From assembly GCA_003242425.1 (NCBI GenBank), contig QGUL01000027.1, positions 1 to 10,652 of the forward strand: DNA of 10,652 nucleotides, read 5' to 3'. Source of the DNA: Pseudomonadota bacterium. GTDB lineage: Bacteria; Pseudomonadota; Gammaproteobacteria; Burkholderiales; SG8-39. A model generated the notes under the pieces. The model had not been told where the DNA came from. It ran no database searches and saw only the letters and a program-made list of their open reading frames with translations. Positions 1-9,440 of this stretch are shown piece by piece; the stretch's first letter is position 1, and the number at the start of each line of letters is the position of its first letter. Made by a program: the position numbers and the translations under genes.

Positions 1-453
1 ATTCACCAGCTCGCGCTGCCACCGCGTCAATCGGCGGTCGGATTGCTCGATTCGCTCGCTGAGCCACAGGCCGATGTCGGTCGCCGCCTTGTCGTTGCGC
101 CAGCGGCCGGTGTGCAGGCGCTTGCCGAGGTCGCCGAGCGATTCGGTCAGGCGGCGCTCGATGTTGAGATGCACGTCCTCGGCATCCAGCGACCATTCGA
201 ACTTGCCGGCGAGGATCTCCTCGCGGATCGCGGCCATGCCGCGCTCGATGTCGGCCAGGTCGGCCTCGGAGAGAATGCCTTGCGCCGCCAGCATCCTGGC
301 GTGCGCGAGCGAGCCCCGGATGTCGTGCAGCGCCAGGCGCTTGTCGAAATCGACTGAAGCGGTGTAGCGCTTCACGCGTTCGTCCACGGCTTCGCTGAAA
401 CGGCCGGACCAAGTGGTCGGACGGGCGTGATGGTTTTCCTTCGAGCCTGGCAT
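1..453 (-). CDS. argH: Argininosuccinate lyase, N-terminal part (runs off left edge)
   Basis: Argininosuccinate lyase splits argininosuccinate into arginine and fumarate, the last step of arginine biosynthesis, in the cytoplasm as a homotetramer. The visible 151 codons cover the N-terminal third of a protein usually about 460 residues long. Family hallmarks are the TWSGRFSE start near residues 14-21, the [15 protein letters not shown] stretch, [10 protein letters not shown], and [15 protein letters not shown], followed by KRLHTGR. The substrate-binding motif after LHTGR, normally SRNDQ, reads WRNDK here, so the Arg-Asn-Asp core is kept but its flanking residues differ. The ATG at 451-453 gives the normal ArgH N-terminus with a short extra leader ([13 protein letters not shown]). 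No good Shine-Dalgarno is visible before it, so the start is slightly uncertain. The gene is divergent from algZ, as in Pseudomonas. The catalytic C-terminal loop lies outside the window. Confidence 0.93.
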   Translation of the reverse strand, partial: MPGSKENHHARPTTWSGRFSEAVDERVKRYTASVDFDKRLALHDIRGSLAHARMLAAQGILSEADLADIERGMAAIREEILAGKFEWSLDAEDVHLNIERRLTESLGDLGKRLHTGRWRNDKAATDIGLWLSERIEQSDRRLTRWQRELVN

Positions 454-536
454 TGCAGCTTGCAAAATGGGCGTGGGTTCCGAGTCCGCGCGTTGCACGG
501 CGTCCGCAACGCGCTCCGAGAGCTGAAAGCGTGCAG

Positions 537-542
537 ATTCTA
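537..542 (-). promoter_or_regulatory. Candidate -10 element for argH
   Basis: Read on the minus strand this is TAGAAT, five of six matches to TATAAT, about 84 bp before the argH start codon. No convincing -35 lies 16-18 bp upstream; a TTGACT directly abuts the hexamer, which is the wrong spacing. The same TAGAATC word occurs before hemC at 5394-5400. This is a motif match only. Confidence 0.3.
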
Positions 543-579
543 AGTCAAAAGCCCCTCCGCCCGCGCGGCCTTTTTGAAT

Positions 580-612
580 CCCGGGCTTCGTCGCCCGGGA
601 CGCAACGCGTCC
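580..612 (+). promoter_or_regulatory. Two abutting inverted repeats in the algZ leader
   Basis: The first repeat has a perfect 7-bp stem, CCCGGGC (580-586) and GCCCGGG (593-599), around a TTCGTC loop. The second has a 6-bp stem, GGACGC (598-603) and GCGTCC (607-612), around AAC. They share bases 598-599, so both cannot form completely at once. The second ends only 6 nt before the algZ ATG at 619, where a Shine-Dalgarno would normally sit, and none is visible. A role in translation control or as a protein-binding site is inference. Confidence 0.4.
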
Positions 613-618
613 AGCGCC

Positions 619-1674
619 ATGCCGACGCGTAGCGCCGCAACGCCCGATGTGCTGCCGGATCTGCGCAATCTCGGCGTGCTGGCGCGCATCCTGATCGCGG
701 TGAACGGCGCGGCCTTCTTCGCCGCCACCGTCCATGCGCACAGTTTCGCCGAGCTGGTCGAGCAGTTCCTCGGTATCGCCCTGGCGGTGGAGCCGGCGCT
801 GCTCGCCGCGCTCGTGGCGTTGTGGCTGCTCAACCCGGTGCTGCAGCGGCTGCCTTACTGGCGGGGGCTGGCGCTGATCGCCGTGACGGTCGTGCTCGTC
901 ACCCTCGGCGTACAGCGGCTGCTCGCCATGGTGGACGCTTCCGCGCCCGAAATGCTGCGCGGCGCGGCCTATGCGCTGCTCGCCACCGGTCTGCTCGCCG
1001 GCTACTTCCATCTGCGCGAACGGGCCTTCTCGCCGGCGCTGTCCGAGGCGCGTCTGCAGGCGCTGCAGGCGCGCATCCGGCCGCATTTCCTCTTCAACAC
1101 CATTAACGCGGTGCTGTCGCTGATCCGCAAGGACGCGCGCCGCGCGGAAGCGGCGCTGGAGGATCTCGCCGAGCTCTACCGGCAGGTGATGGCCGACAAC
1201 AAGAAACTCGTGACGCTCGAACACGAACTCGCGCTCACGCGCCAGTACCTCAACCTCGAACAGTTGCGGCTCGGTTCACGCCTGCGGGTGGACTGGCGGA
1301 CCGAAAAGGCGCCGATGGATGCGCTGGTGCCGCCGCTATTGCTGCAGCCGCTGGTGGAGAACGCCGTCTATCACGGCATCGAGCCGGGCATCGAACCCGG
1401 CACCATCGAGATCGCGATCGCGCGGCTGCGCGACCGCGTGCAGTTCCGCCTGCGCAATCCCTATCACGTCGATCATCAGCATCGCCAGGGCAACCGCATC
1501 GCGCTCGCCAACATCCGCGAGCGGCTGGCGCTGCATTTCGACGTCGAGGCGACGCTCAAGACCGAGGTGCGCGGAGAGGTGTACGAGATCCGCATCGATC
1601 TTCCCTACAAGAAGGCCGAAGAGCTGTCGCAACCGCTTTCCTTCGGCCCCATTACCCTGGGACCGCAACGATGA
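619..1674 (+). CDS. algZ: AlgZ/FimS-type membrane sensor histidine kinase (LytS family)
   Basis: This is the sensor partner of the LytTR regulator AlgR. In Pseudomonas the pair controls alginate, type IV pili and virulence traits; its targets here are unknown. The 351-residue product has about four hydrophobic segments (near residues 20-40, 51-74, 82-104 and 113-131), then a His_kinase domain. The phosphoacceptor motif RPHFLFN has its His at about residue 156, and the N-box [16 protein letters not shown] has its Asn at about 248. The usual DNGxG nucleotide-binding motif is absent: the stretch before [13 protein letters not shown] reads [12 protein letters not shown], as I recall being typical of the AlgZ subfamily. 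I chose the ATG at 619 because the open frame can only be extended to a TTG at 574 through the leader hairpin, and the shorter form begins like other AlgZ proteins ([10 protein letters not shown]). The stop overlaps the algR start by 4 nt (ATGA), suggesting translational coupling. Confidence 0.9.
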   Translation: MPTRSAATPDVLPDLRNLGVLARILIAVNGAAFFAATVHAHSFAELVEQFLGIALAVEPALLAALVALWLLNPVLQRLPYWRGLALIAVTVVLVTLGVQRLLAMVDASAPEMLRGAAYALLATGLLAGYFHLRERAFSPALSEARLQALQARIRPHFLFNTINAVLSLIRKDARRAEAALEDLAELYRQVMADNKKLVTLEHELALTRQYLNLEQLRLGSRLRVDWRTEKAPMDALVPPLLLQPLVENAVYHGIEPGIEPGTIEIAIARLRDRVQFRLRNPYHVDHQHRQGNRIALANIRERLALHFDVEATLKTEVRGEVYEIRIDLPYKKAEELSQPLSFGPITLGPQR

Positions 1675-2438
1675 ATCCGCTCCGCCTGCTGCTCGTGGAC
1701 GATGAGGCGCCGGCGCGCGAGCGCCTGCGCGAAGTGCTGGGCGACGTGGCGGCGGCCGTGCCCCACGTCGTCGTCGGCGAGGCGGCCAACGGCCCGGCGG
1801 CGCTCGCTTTCCTGCAGGAACGGCGCGTGGACCTTGTGCTGGTGGACATCCACATGCCGCAGATGAGCGGCATCGAGTTCGCGCGCCACGTGCTGCGCAT
1901 GCCCGATCCGCCGGGAATCATTTTCGTGACCGCGTACGACCAGCACGCCGTGCACGCCTTCGAGGTGAACGCGCTCGATTACCTGCTGAAACCGGTGCGC
2001 GCGGCGCGCCTGCAGGTGGCCTTGCAGAAGGCGCGCATGGCCACCGCCGAGCAGCTGCAGAACGCGGCCGCGGCGGCAGGCGAGGCGCGCCGTTTCCTGT
2101 CCGTGAGCGAGCGCGGGCGCATCCTGCTGGTACCGCTCGCGGACGTGTTGTATCTCAAGGCGGAGCTGAAGTACGTGACGGTGCGTACCCGCGAGCGCGA
2201 GTACGTGATCGAGGAATCGCTCACCCGCCTGGAGCAGGAATTCGCCGAACTGTTCGTGCGCATCCACCGCTCCTGTCTGGTGGCGCGGCGCTACCTGCGC
2301 GGCTGCGAACGCGTGGTGGACGCGAGCGGCGAGGAGGCGGGCTGGGCCGTGCTGCTCGACGGCTGCGAGGAGAGACTGCCGGTGAGCCGCCGGCAGTGGC
2401 CGGCCGTCAAGGCGCTGCTTGCGGCCGGCACCGCCTGA
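1671..2438 (+). CDS. algR: AlgR-type LytTR response regulator
   Basis: This is a cytoplasmic DNA-binding response regulator, 255 residues, the usual AlgR size. The receiver domain spans about residues 4-120, with the acidic pair at D10-D11, the phosphoacceptor Asp at about 59 in LVLVDIHMP, the switch Thr at about 87 in FVTAYD, and the conserved Lys at about 107 in YLLKPV. A linker rich in Ala and Gln leads to the LytTR DNA-binding domain (about 141-250), recognised by the ILLVPLADVLYLKAELKYVTVRT core and the FVRIHRSCLVA segment. The gene starts inside the last codons of algZ and is surely co-transcribed with it. It ends 15 bp from the convergent end of ppc. The LytTR family is well recognised; the symbol rests on the argH-algZ-algR-hemC neighbourhood, which matches the Pseudomonas arrangement apart from ppc. 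Its regulon in this organism cannot be read from the window. Confidence 0.92.
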   Translation: MNPLRLLLVDDEAPARERLREVLGDVAAAVPHVVVGEAANGPAALAFLQERRVDLVLVDIHMPQMSGIEFARHVLRMPDPPGIIFVTAYDQHAVHAFEVNALDYLLKPVRAARLQVALQKARMATAEQLQNAAAAAGEARRFLSVSERGRILLVPLADVLYLKAELKYVTVRTREREYVIEESLTRLEQEFAELFVRIHRSCLVARRYLRGCERVVDASGEEAGWAVLLDGCEERLPVSRRQWPAVKALLAAGTA

Positions 2439-2447
2439 GCACCGGCC
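2423..2447. terminator. Weak hairpin between converging algR and ppc
   Basis: GGCCGG (2423-2428) and CCGGCC (2442-2447) can pair around a 13-nt loop that includes the algR stop codon. No T-run follows on either strand, so this is not a classical intrinsic terminator. The converging genes need some means of termination in or near this 15-bp gap, and this is the only structure I see there. Confidence 0.2.
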
Positions 2448-2453
2448 TTCCGC

Positions 2454-5237
<2,784 letters not shown>

Positions 5238-5268
5238 CGATGCTGCCTCGTCCGTTGAACTGTGCATC

Positions 5269-5315
5269 GCGCCCGTGCACGGCACGCGGTGCGGGCGCAC
5301 ACCATCCGCGGGCGC
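5269..5315 (-). promoter_or_regulatory. Alternative inverted repeats upstream of ppc
   Basis: GCGCCCG at 5269-5275 is the exact reverse complement of CGGGCGC, which occurs twice nearby, at 5292-5298 and 5309-5315, 17 bp apart. In a ppc leader transcript the single arm could pair with either copy. The rest of the 213-bp ppc-hemC intergenic region shows no clear ppc promoter. Function is unknown, and in such GC-rich DNA this could be chance. Confidence 0.2.
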
Positions 5316-5393
5316 AATGCCGCGACGCACTGTCGCCGCGCTGCGAACGGAAGGCTGGGACCCCGACCGGGTGCGGAAGCACGCGGAGCGCGC

Positions 5394-5399
5394 TAGAAT
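5394..5399 (+). promoter_or_regulatory. Candidate -10 element of the hemC operon
   Basis: TAGAAT, in the context GCTAGAATCGCG, matches TATAAT at five of six positions and lies about 50 bp before the hemC ATG. The predicted transcript would begin near 5406, leaving a short leader and excluding the upstream GTG at 5403 as a start codon. The -35 position (about 5371-5376, GTGCGG) is a poor match, so an activator or weak promoter is possible. Confidence 0.4.
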
Positions 5400-5450
5400 C
5401 GCGTGGCCGTCACAAAGCCGGCCACCCTATTCACTCCTTGTAATTTTTCG

Positions 5451-6374
5451 ATGCTCGAACGTCTAGTCATCGCCTCGCGCGAGAGCCGCCTGGCGATGTG
5501 GCAGGCCGAGCATGTGCGCGCGAAACTCGGCCGATTATATCCGCGCTGCCAGGTGGAAATCCTGGGAATGACCACCCGAGGCGACAGCATTCTCGACGTT
5601 TCGCTCGCCAAGGTGGGCGGCAAGGGCCTGTTCGTGAAGGAACTGGAGACGGCGCTCGAGGATGGGCGCGCGCATATTGCCGTCCATTCGGCCAAGGATG
5701 TGCCGATGGAGCTGCCGCCCGGTTTCACGCTGGCCGCCATCCTGACGCGAGAGGACCCGCGCGACGCCTTCGTCTCCAACGCCTACGCTTCCCTCGAGGA
5801 ATTGCCCCCGGGCGCCGTGGTCGGCACTTCGAGCCTGCGGCGGGAAGCGCAGTTGCGCAGCCGCCATCCTCATCTCGTCGTGCGTCCCTTGCGCGGCAAC
5901 CTCGACACGCGCCTGGCCAAGCTCGACCGCGGCGAATACGACGCGATCGTGCTGGCCGCCGCCGGCCTCAAACGGCTCGGGGCCGCGCAGCGCATCCGCG
6001 CCTACCTCTCCACGGAGGACAGCCTGCCGGCCGCGGGTCAGGGCGCGCTGGCGATCGAATGCCGCGCCGACCAGCAGGCGCTGATCGAGGCGCTGGCGCC
6101 GCTCAACGATGCCGAGACGGCGGCCTGCGTGCGCGCCGAGCGCGCCGTGAGCCGTGCGCTCGCGGGCAGTTGCCAAGTGCCGCTTGCGGCGCACGCCGAA
6201 TGCGCGGACGGCCGCCTGCGGCTGCGCGGACTGGTTGCGCTGCCGGACGGCACGCGTATCGCCCGCGCCGAAGTGGAGGGCGCGGCGGACGAAGCCGAGC
6301 AACTCGGCCTGCGGCTGGCCGAGGCGTTGCGGGCGCAAGGCGCCGACGCCATCCTCGCCGCATTGCCCCATTGA
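5451..6374 (+). CDS. hemC: Hydroxymethylbilane synthase (porphobilinogen deaminase)
   Basis: HemC joins four porphobilinogen molecules into hydroxymethylbilane in the cytoplasm, using a covalently bound dipyrromethane cofactor. The 307-residue product has the expected length. The N-terminus [15 protein letters not shown] is typical. The catalytic Asp is at about 83 in AVHSAKDVP, the GTSSLRR motif lies at about 125-131 with RGNLDTRL at about 148-155, and the cofactor-attachment Cys is at about 241 in [13 protein letters not shown]. The frame is open back to a GTG at 5403, but I prefer the ATG at 5451. It gives the canonical HemC start, and the candidate -10 at 5394 would place transcription start after the GTG. 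No Shine-Dalgarno is visible; the leader just before the ATG is T-rich. hemD follows 2 bp after the stop, so this is the first gene of an operon. All key residues are present. Confidence 0.97.
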   Translation: MLERLVIASRESRLAMWQAEHVRAKLGRLYPRCQVEILGMTTRGDSILDVSLAKVGGKGLFVKELETALEDGRAHIAVHSAKDVPMELPPGFTLAAILTREDPRDAFVSNAYASLEELPPGAVVGTSSLRREAQLRSRHPHLVVRPLRGNLDTRLAKLDRGEYDAIVLAAAGLKRLGAAQRIRAYLSTEDSLPAAGQGALAIECRADQQALIEALAPLNDAETAACVRAERAVSRALAGSCQVPLAAHAECADGRLRLRGLVALPDGTRIARAEVEGAADEAEQLGLRLAEALRAQGADAILAALPH

Positions 6375-6376
6375 CC

Positions 6377-7144
6377 ATGCTGCCGCTCGCCGGACGACGC
6401 ATCGTGCTCACCCGTCCGGCCGGGCAGAACGAGGCGCTGGCCGCACGCATCGCGGCGCTCGGCGGCGAAGCGATCCTGTACCCCGTCATGCAAATCCGCG
6501 ATGTCGACGACCCGGAGCCGCTTGCGCGCGCGACGGCCGAGCTCGACCGCTACGATCTCGCCGTCTTCATCAGCCCGAATGCGGTGGAGCGGGCGCTCGA
6601 CTACATCCTGGCGCGCCGGGCGTGGCCGGAAGGACTGACCGCGGCGACGGTGGGCCAGGGCAGTGCAACCGCATTGCGCGAGCGCGGCATCGCGAGGGTG
6701 ATCGCGCCCGAAGCGCGTTTCGACAGCGAACATCTGCTCGCCCTGCTGCCCGAGCGCATGGACGGGCAACGCGTAGTGATCTTCCGCGGCCAGGATGGAC
6801 GCCCCCTGCTGGGCGACACGCTGCGACAACGCGGTGCCGAAGTGCATTACGTGCCCTGCTATGTGCGCGAGCGGCCGCCGGGCGGCGATGAGGCCTTGGG
6901 CGGCGCGCCGGTGGATGCCTTCGTCGTAACCTCCAGCGAGGGTCTGCGCAACCTGTTCGAGATGCTCGGTCCGGCCGGCCGACGGTCGCTGCGCGAGGCG
7001 CGAGTGGTGGTGACGCATGCGCGGATCGCGGAGCAGGCGCGCGCTTTGGGGCTCGAGCGGGTGAGCCTCACTTCGCCGGGCGACGCGGGCATTCTGTCGG
7101 CGCTGACCGGGTTTTGGGATAAAGTTGAGGGCGGGTCGGACTGA
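6377..7144 (+). CDS. hemD: Uroporphyrinogen-III synthase
   Basis: HemD closes hydroxymethylbilane into uroporphyrinogen III while inverting ring D, the branch-point precursor of heme, siroheme and cobalamin. The product is 255 residues, normal for the family. Despite low conservation in this family, landmarks are clear: an N-terminal RRIVLTRPAGQN (about 7-18), FISPNAVERAL (about 64-73), TVGQGSATAL (about 91-100), VVIFRGQDGRPLLGDTLRQRG (about 133-153), the Y-x-R element in CYVRERP, and VVTSSEGLRNLFEML (about 183-197). The ATG at 6377 lies two bases after the hemC stop. The same frame is open far upstream through hemC, but that stretch is hemC read out of frame. The tight spacing implies co-translation with hemC, the enzyme that makes its unstable substrate. 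Confidence 0.94.
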   Translation: MLPLAGRRIVLTRPAGQNEALAARIAALGGEAILYPVMQIRDVDDPEPLARATAELDRYDLAVFISPNAVERALDYILARRAWPEGLTAATVGQGSATALRERGIARVIAPEARFDSEHLLALLPERMDGQRVVIFRGQDGRPLLGDTLRQRGAEVHYVPCYVRERPPGGDEALGGAPVDAFVVTSSEGLRNLFEMLGPAGRRSLREARVVVTHARIAEQARALGLERVSLTSPGDAGILSALTGFWDKVEGGSD

Positions 7145-7183
7145 GGGCGTCATGCCCGCCGGCCCGTCCACATTCGAGCGCAC

Positions 7184-8248
7184 ATGACAGAAGAAGCGAC
7201 GCCGACGTCCACGCCCCCCATCCAGGACACGCCCGCTGCCCCTGCGCGTGAAACCCGCCGCGGGTTAGCGCTGCCGTTCCTGTACCTCATCGTCCTGTTG
7301 CTCATCGCCGCCGTGGCATGGCTGTGGTGGGACACGCGCCAGCAGTTCGAGGCGCTGCGCACCGACATGGCCCAGCAACTGCGCGGCATGCGCGACGACG
7401 CGCTGGCCACGAATGCGATCGTGCGCGACACCCAGGAGGCCCTGCGGCAACTGCAGAACACCACGGCGGGGCTGGAGGTGAAGCTGCTCGACGCGCAGAC
7501 GCAGCAGGAGGCACTCCAGTCCATCTATCAGGAGCTGTTCCGCAATCGCGACGACTGGTTGCTCGCCGAGATCGAGCAGACCTTGGGCATCGCCGCACAG
7601 CAACTGCAACTGGCCGGCAACGTGCCGGCCGCGCTGACGGCCCTGCAGGCCGCGGATGCGCGGCTTGCGCGCGCGGACCGCTCGCAGTTCCTGCCGATCC
7701 GCAAGGCGCTGGCGCGCGACATCCAGAGGCTGCAGGCGGCGCCTACGCTCGACGTGAGCGGCATGGCGCTGCGGCCCGTTCAAGTGCGGCCGGGGTGGGA
7801 GGGGCGCCCCCGCGGGGTGGTGGGGCGCCCCCGGGCAACGGCGCCCAAGGACGGCGCCCCCGCCGAACCGGGTAGCGGCTGGCGCGACGTATTGCGCGCC
7901 GTCTGGCTGGAACTCAAGCAGCTCGTGCGCGTGGAGCGGCTCGATACCCACGATCCCACGCTGCTTGCGCCCGAGCAGCGCTACTTCCTGCGCGAGAACC
8001 TGAAGCTGCGGCTGATGCACGCGCGCCTGGCGCTGCTCGCGCGCGACGAGCGGGCGTTCCGCAACGACGTGCAGGCGAGCCTCGACTGGCTGAAGCGCTA
8101 TTTCGATCTGCACGATGCCGGCGTGGCGGGCACCGTGCGTACGCTCGAGGAGCTGCGCGAAGCGGCGGTTTCGGTCGAACTGCCCTCGATCCTCGACAGC
8201 CTCAACGCGGTACGCAACTTCAAGCTGGCGCAGGAGGCGAAGCCGTGA
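7184..8248 (+). CDS. hemX: HemX-family inner-membrane protein of the heme operon
   Basis: This protein belongs to the proteobacterial HemX family, sometimes annotated as an uroporphyrinogen-III C-methyltransferase. I see no methyltransferase motif, and the biochemical role is not settled. The 354 residues begin with a Pro/Thr-rich cytoplasmic tail and a single membrane segment at about 28-49 (ALPFLYLIVLLLIAAVAWLWW). A long Gln/Leu-rich coiled-coil-like helix follows (about 51-125), then the family's C-terminal helical part with SPEQ-like PEQRYFLRENLKLRLMHARLALLARDE. Between the halves, around residues 205-230, lies an Arg/Pro/Gly-rich linker (GRPRGVV then GRPRATA) encoded by a 21-nt near-repeat that looks like a lineage-specific expansion. 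The gene sits 39 bp after hemD and 13 bp before hemY. This is not the Bacillus HemX, which is a different protein. Confidence 0.88.
   Translation: MTEEATPTSTPPIQDTPAAPARETRRGLALPFLYLIVLLLIAAVAWLWWDTRQQFEALRTDMAQQLRGMRDDALATNAIVRDTQEALRQLQNTTAGLEVKLLDAQTQQEALQSIYQELFRNRDDWLLAEIEQTLGIAAQQLQLAGNVPAALTALQAADARLARADRSQFLPIRKALARDIQRLQAAPTLDVSGMALRPVQVRPGWEGRPRGVVGRPRATAPKDGAPAEPGSGWRDVLRAVWLELKQLVRVERLDTHDPTLLAPEQRYFLRENLKLRLMHARLALLARDERAFRNDVQASLDWLKRYFDLHDAGVAGTVRTLEELREAAVSVELPSILDSLNAVRNFKLAQEAKP
7792..7842 (+). repeat. G-rich 21-nt tandem near-repeat within hemX
   Basis: GGGGCGCCCCCG occurs at 7801-7812 and again at 7822-7833, exactly 21 bp (7 codons) apart, giving the peptides GRPRGVV and GRPRATA. 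Each copy contains the perfect palindrome GGGGCGCCCC. Together with GGGG (7792-7795), GGG (7797-7799) and GGGG (7814-7817), the coding strand has at least four G-runs in under 35 bases. It therefore has G-quadruplex as well as hairpin potential. The repeat keeps the reading frame open. Confidence 0.7.
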
Positions 8249-8261
8249 AAGGGCGCGCCCG

Positions 8262-9440
8262 ATGAGATGGCTGATCCGCTTCGTCCTGGTCTTCGCGCTG
8301 GCTGTCGCCATCGCGATGGCGGCCCGCTACAGCGAAGGCTACGCCCTGCTGGTGGTGCCGCCCTACCGCATCGAGCTGTCGCTGCCGGTGCTGATGTTCG
8401 GGCTGTTCGCCGCCTTCGCGCTGAGCTACATGGTGTTGCGGGCGCTGACGCACACGCTGCGGCTGCCCGCCTACGTATCGGCTTTCCGCCGTCGCCGCCG
8501 CGAACGGCGCGGCTTCGACGCCCTGCAAAGCGCCTGGGAGGCGTTCCTGGAAGGCCGCTACGGCCGCGCGCAGAAATACGCCATCCGTGCCTACCATCTG
8601 CGCACGGCGCCGTCGCTGTCGGCACTGCTCGCGGCACGCGCCGCGCATGCGCTGCGGGACTTCGAGCAGCGCGACCAGTGGCTGGAGCGGGCGGCGCAGG
8701 TGCCGGGCGAATCGCGCAATGCGCGTCTGGCCGCCCATGCCGAAATGCTGCTCGACGAACGGCGCTACGAGGAAGCGCGCGCCATCCTGCGCGATATGCA
8801 CGCCAACGGGCCCAAGCAGCTCGCCACGCTGCGGCTGCTGCTGCGCGCCGAACAGGGGCTGCACAACTGGGAGGAGGTGCTGCGGCTGCTGCGCATCCTC
8901 GACAAGCGCGACGCGCGTTCGCGGCCGTTGACGGAGCCCCTGCGGATCACCGCCATCGTCGAATGCCTGAAGCAGAAGGGGCACGACGCCGAGGCGTTGC
9001 GCGCCTTCTGGAAGCAGGTGCGTCACGAAGACAAGATCGAACCGCGCGTGGCCGCGGCCGCCGCGCAATGCTTCATCCAGGTCGGCGACGCGAGGGAAGC
9101 GCACCGGCTGATCGCGGAAGCGCTGGCGCGCAACTGGACGCCGGATCTGGTGCAGCTTTACGGCGAATGCGACGGCGAGGATGCGCTGGAGCGCATCCAG
9201 CGCTGCGAGGAGTGGCTGCACGATCACCCGCACGACGCCGTGCTGCTGCTCACGCTCGGCCGGCTGTGCATGTACCGCGAGCTGTGGGGCAAGGCGCAGA
9301 GCTATCTCGAAGCGAGCCTGTCGCAGCAGCCGAGCCGCGCCGCGCATCGTGAGCTGGCGCGGTTGTACGAGAAAATCGGGCGCGAGACGGAGGCCGAGCG
9401 GCATTACCGGATCGCTGCGGACGTCGCCACGCCGGCATGA
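8262..9440 (+). CDS. hemY: HemY-family TPR membrane protein of the heme operon
   Basis: This is the proteobacterial HemY_N family protein, with two N-terminal membrane segments and a tetratricopeptide-like cytoplasmic or periplasmic helical domain. It is not the oxygen-dependent protoporphyrinogen oxidase that is also called HemY in Bacillus. The 392 residues start with membrane segments at about 4-22 and 41-62, joined by the conserved GYALLVVPPYRIELS loop. A basic stretch FRRRRRERRG follows, then helical repeats rich in Ala, Leu and Arg (for example EARAILRDMHANGPKQLATLRLLLRAEQ), ending in LARLYEKIGRETEAERHYRIAAD. The ATG at 8262 gives the canonical MRWLIRF start; a longer open frame back to 8115 overlaps hemX and is rejected. 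A weak AAAGGG precedes it, next to the palindrome GGGCGCGCCC (8251-8260). Operon context suggests a support role in tetrapyrrole synthesis, but the mechanism is unknown. Confidence 0.9.
   Translation: MRWLIRFVLVFALAVAIAMAARYSEGYALLVVPPYRIELSLPVLMFGLFAAFALSYMVLRALTHTLRLPAYVSAFRRRRRERRGFDALQSAWEAFLEGRYGRAQKYAIRAYHLRTAPSLSALLAARAAHALRDFEQRDQWLERAAQVPGESRNARLAAHAEMLLDERRYEEARAILRDMHANGPKQLATLRLLLRAEQGLHNWEEVLRLLRILDKRDARSRPLTEPLRITAIVECLKQKGHDAEALRAFWKQVRHEDKIEPRVAAAAAQCFIQVGDAREAHRLIAEALARNWTPDLVQLYGECDGEDALERIQRCEEWLHDHPHDAVLLLTLGRLCMYRELWGKAQSYLEASLSQQPSRAAHRELARLYEKIGRETEAERHYRIAADVATPA

Noticed and set aside
43..367. Short plus-strand open frames opposite argH
   Set aside because: The minus strand here encodes a clear ArgH N-terminus, and the plus-strand products resemble nothing.
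377..384. CGTTCGTC, resembling the Pseudomonas AlgR binding site, also at 2518-2525
   Set aside because: Both copies lie inside coding sequence and simply reflect Asp-Glu-Arg codons on the minus strand (argH and ppc). Eight-base matches are expected by chance at this frequency, and the first consensus base differs.
547..575. A-run, GC-rich segment and T-run resembling an intrinsic terminator before algZ
   Set aside because: The arms AAAAGCC and GGCCTTTT do not pair cleanly (C-C mismatch next to the G-C pair and a poor upper stem), and no gene ends here.
574..618. TTG at 574 as the algZ start
   Set aside because: It would translate the hairpin leader into 15 extra residues not resembling AlgZ, whereas the ATG at 619 gives a normal N-terminus.
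1375..1400. Short tandem repeat in algZ encoding GIEPGIEPG
   Set aside because: It is a two-copy, 12-nt imperfect repeat in a loop after the N-box. There is nothing beyond ordinary local sequence similarity.
5498..6376. Upstream extension of the hemD frame through hemC (would give a 548-residue protein)
   Set aside because: The stretch is an out-of-frame reading of hemC, and the ATG at 6377 gives a normal-length HemD. There is no HemC-HemD fusion here because hemC has its own intact stop.
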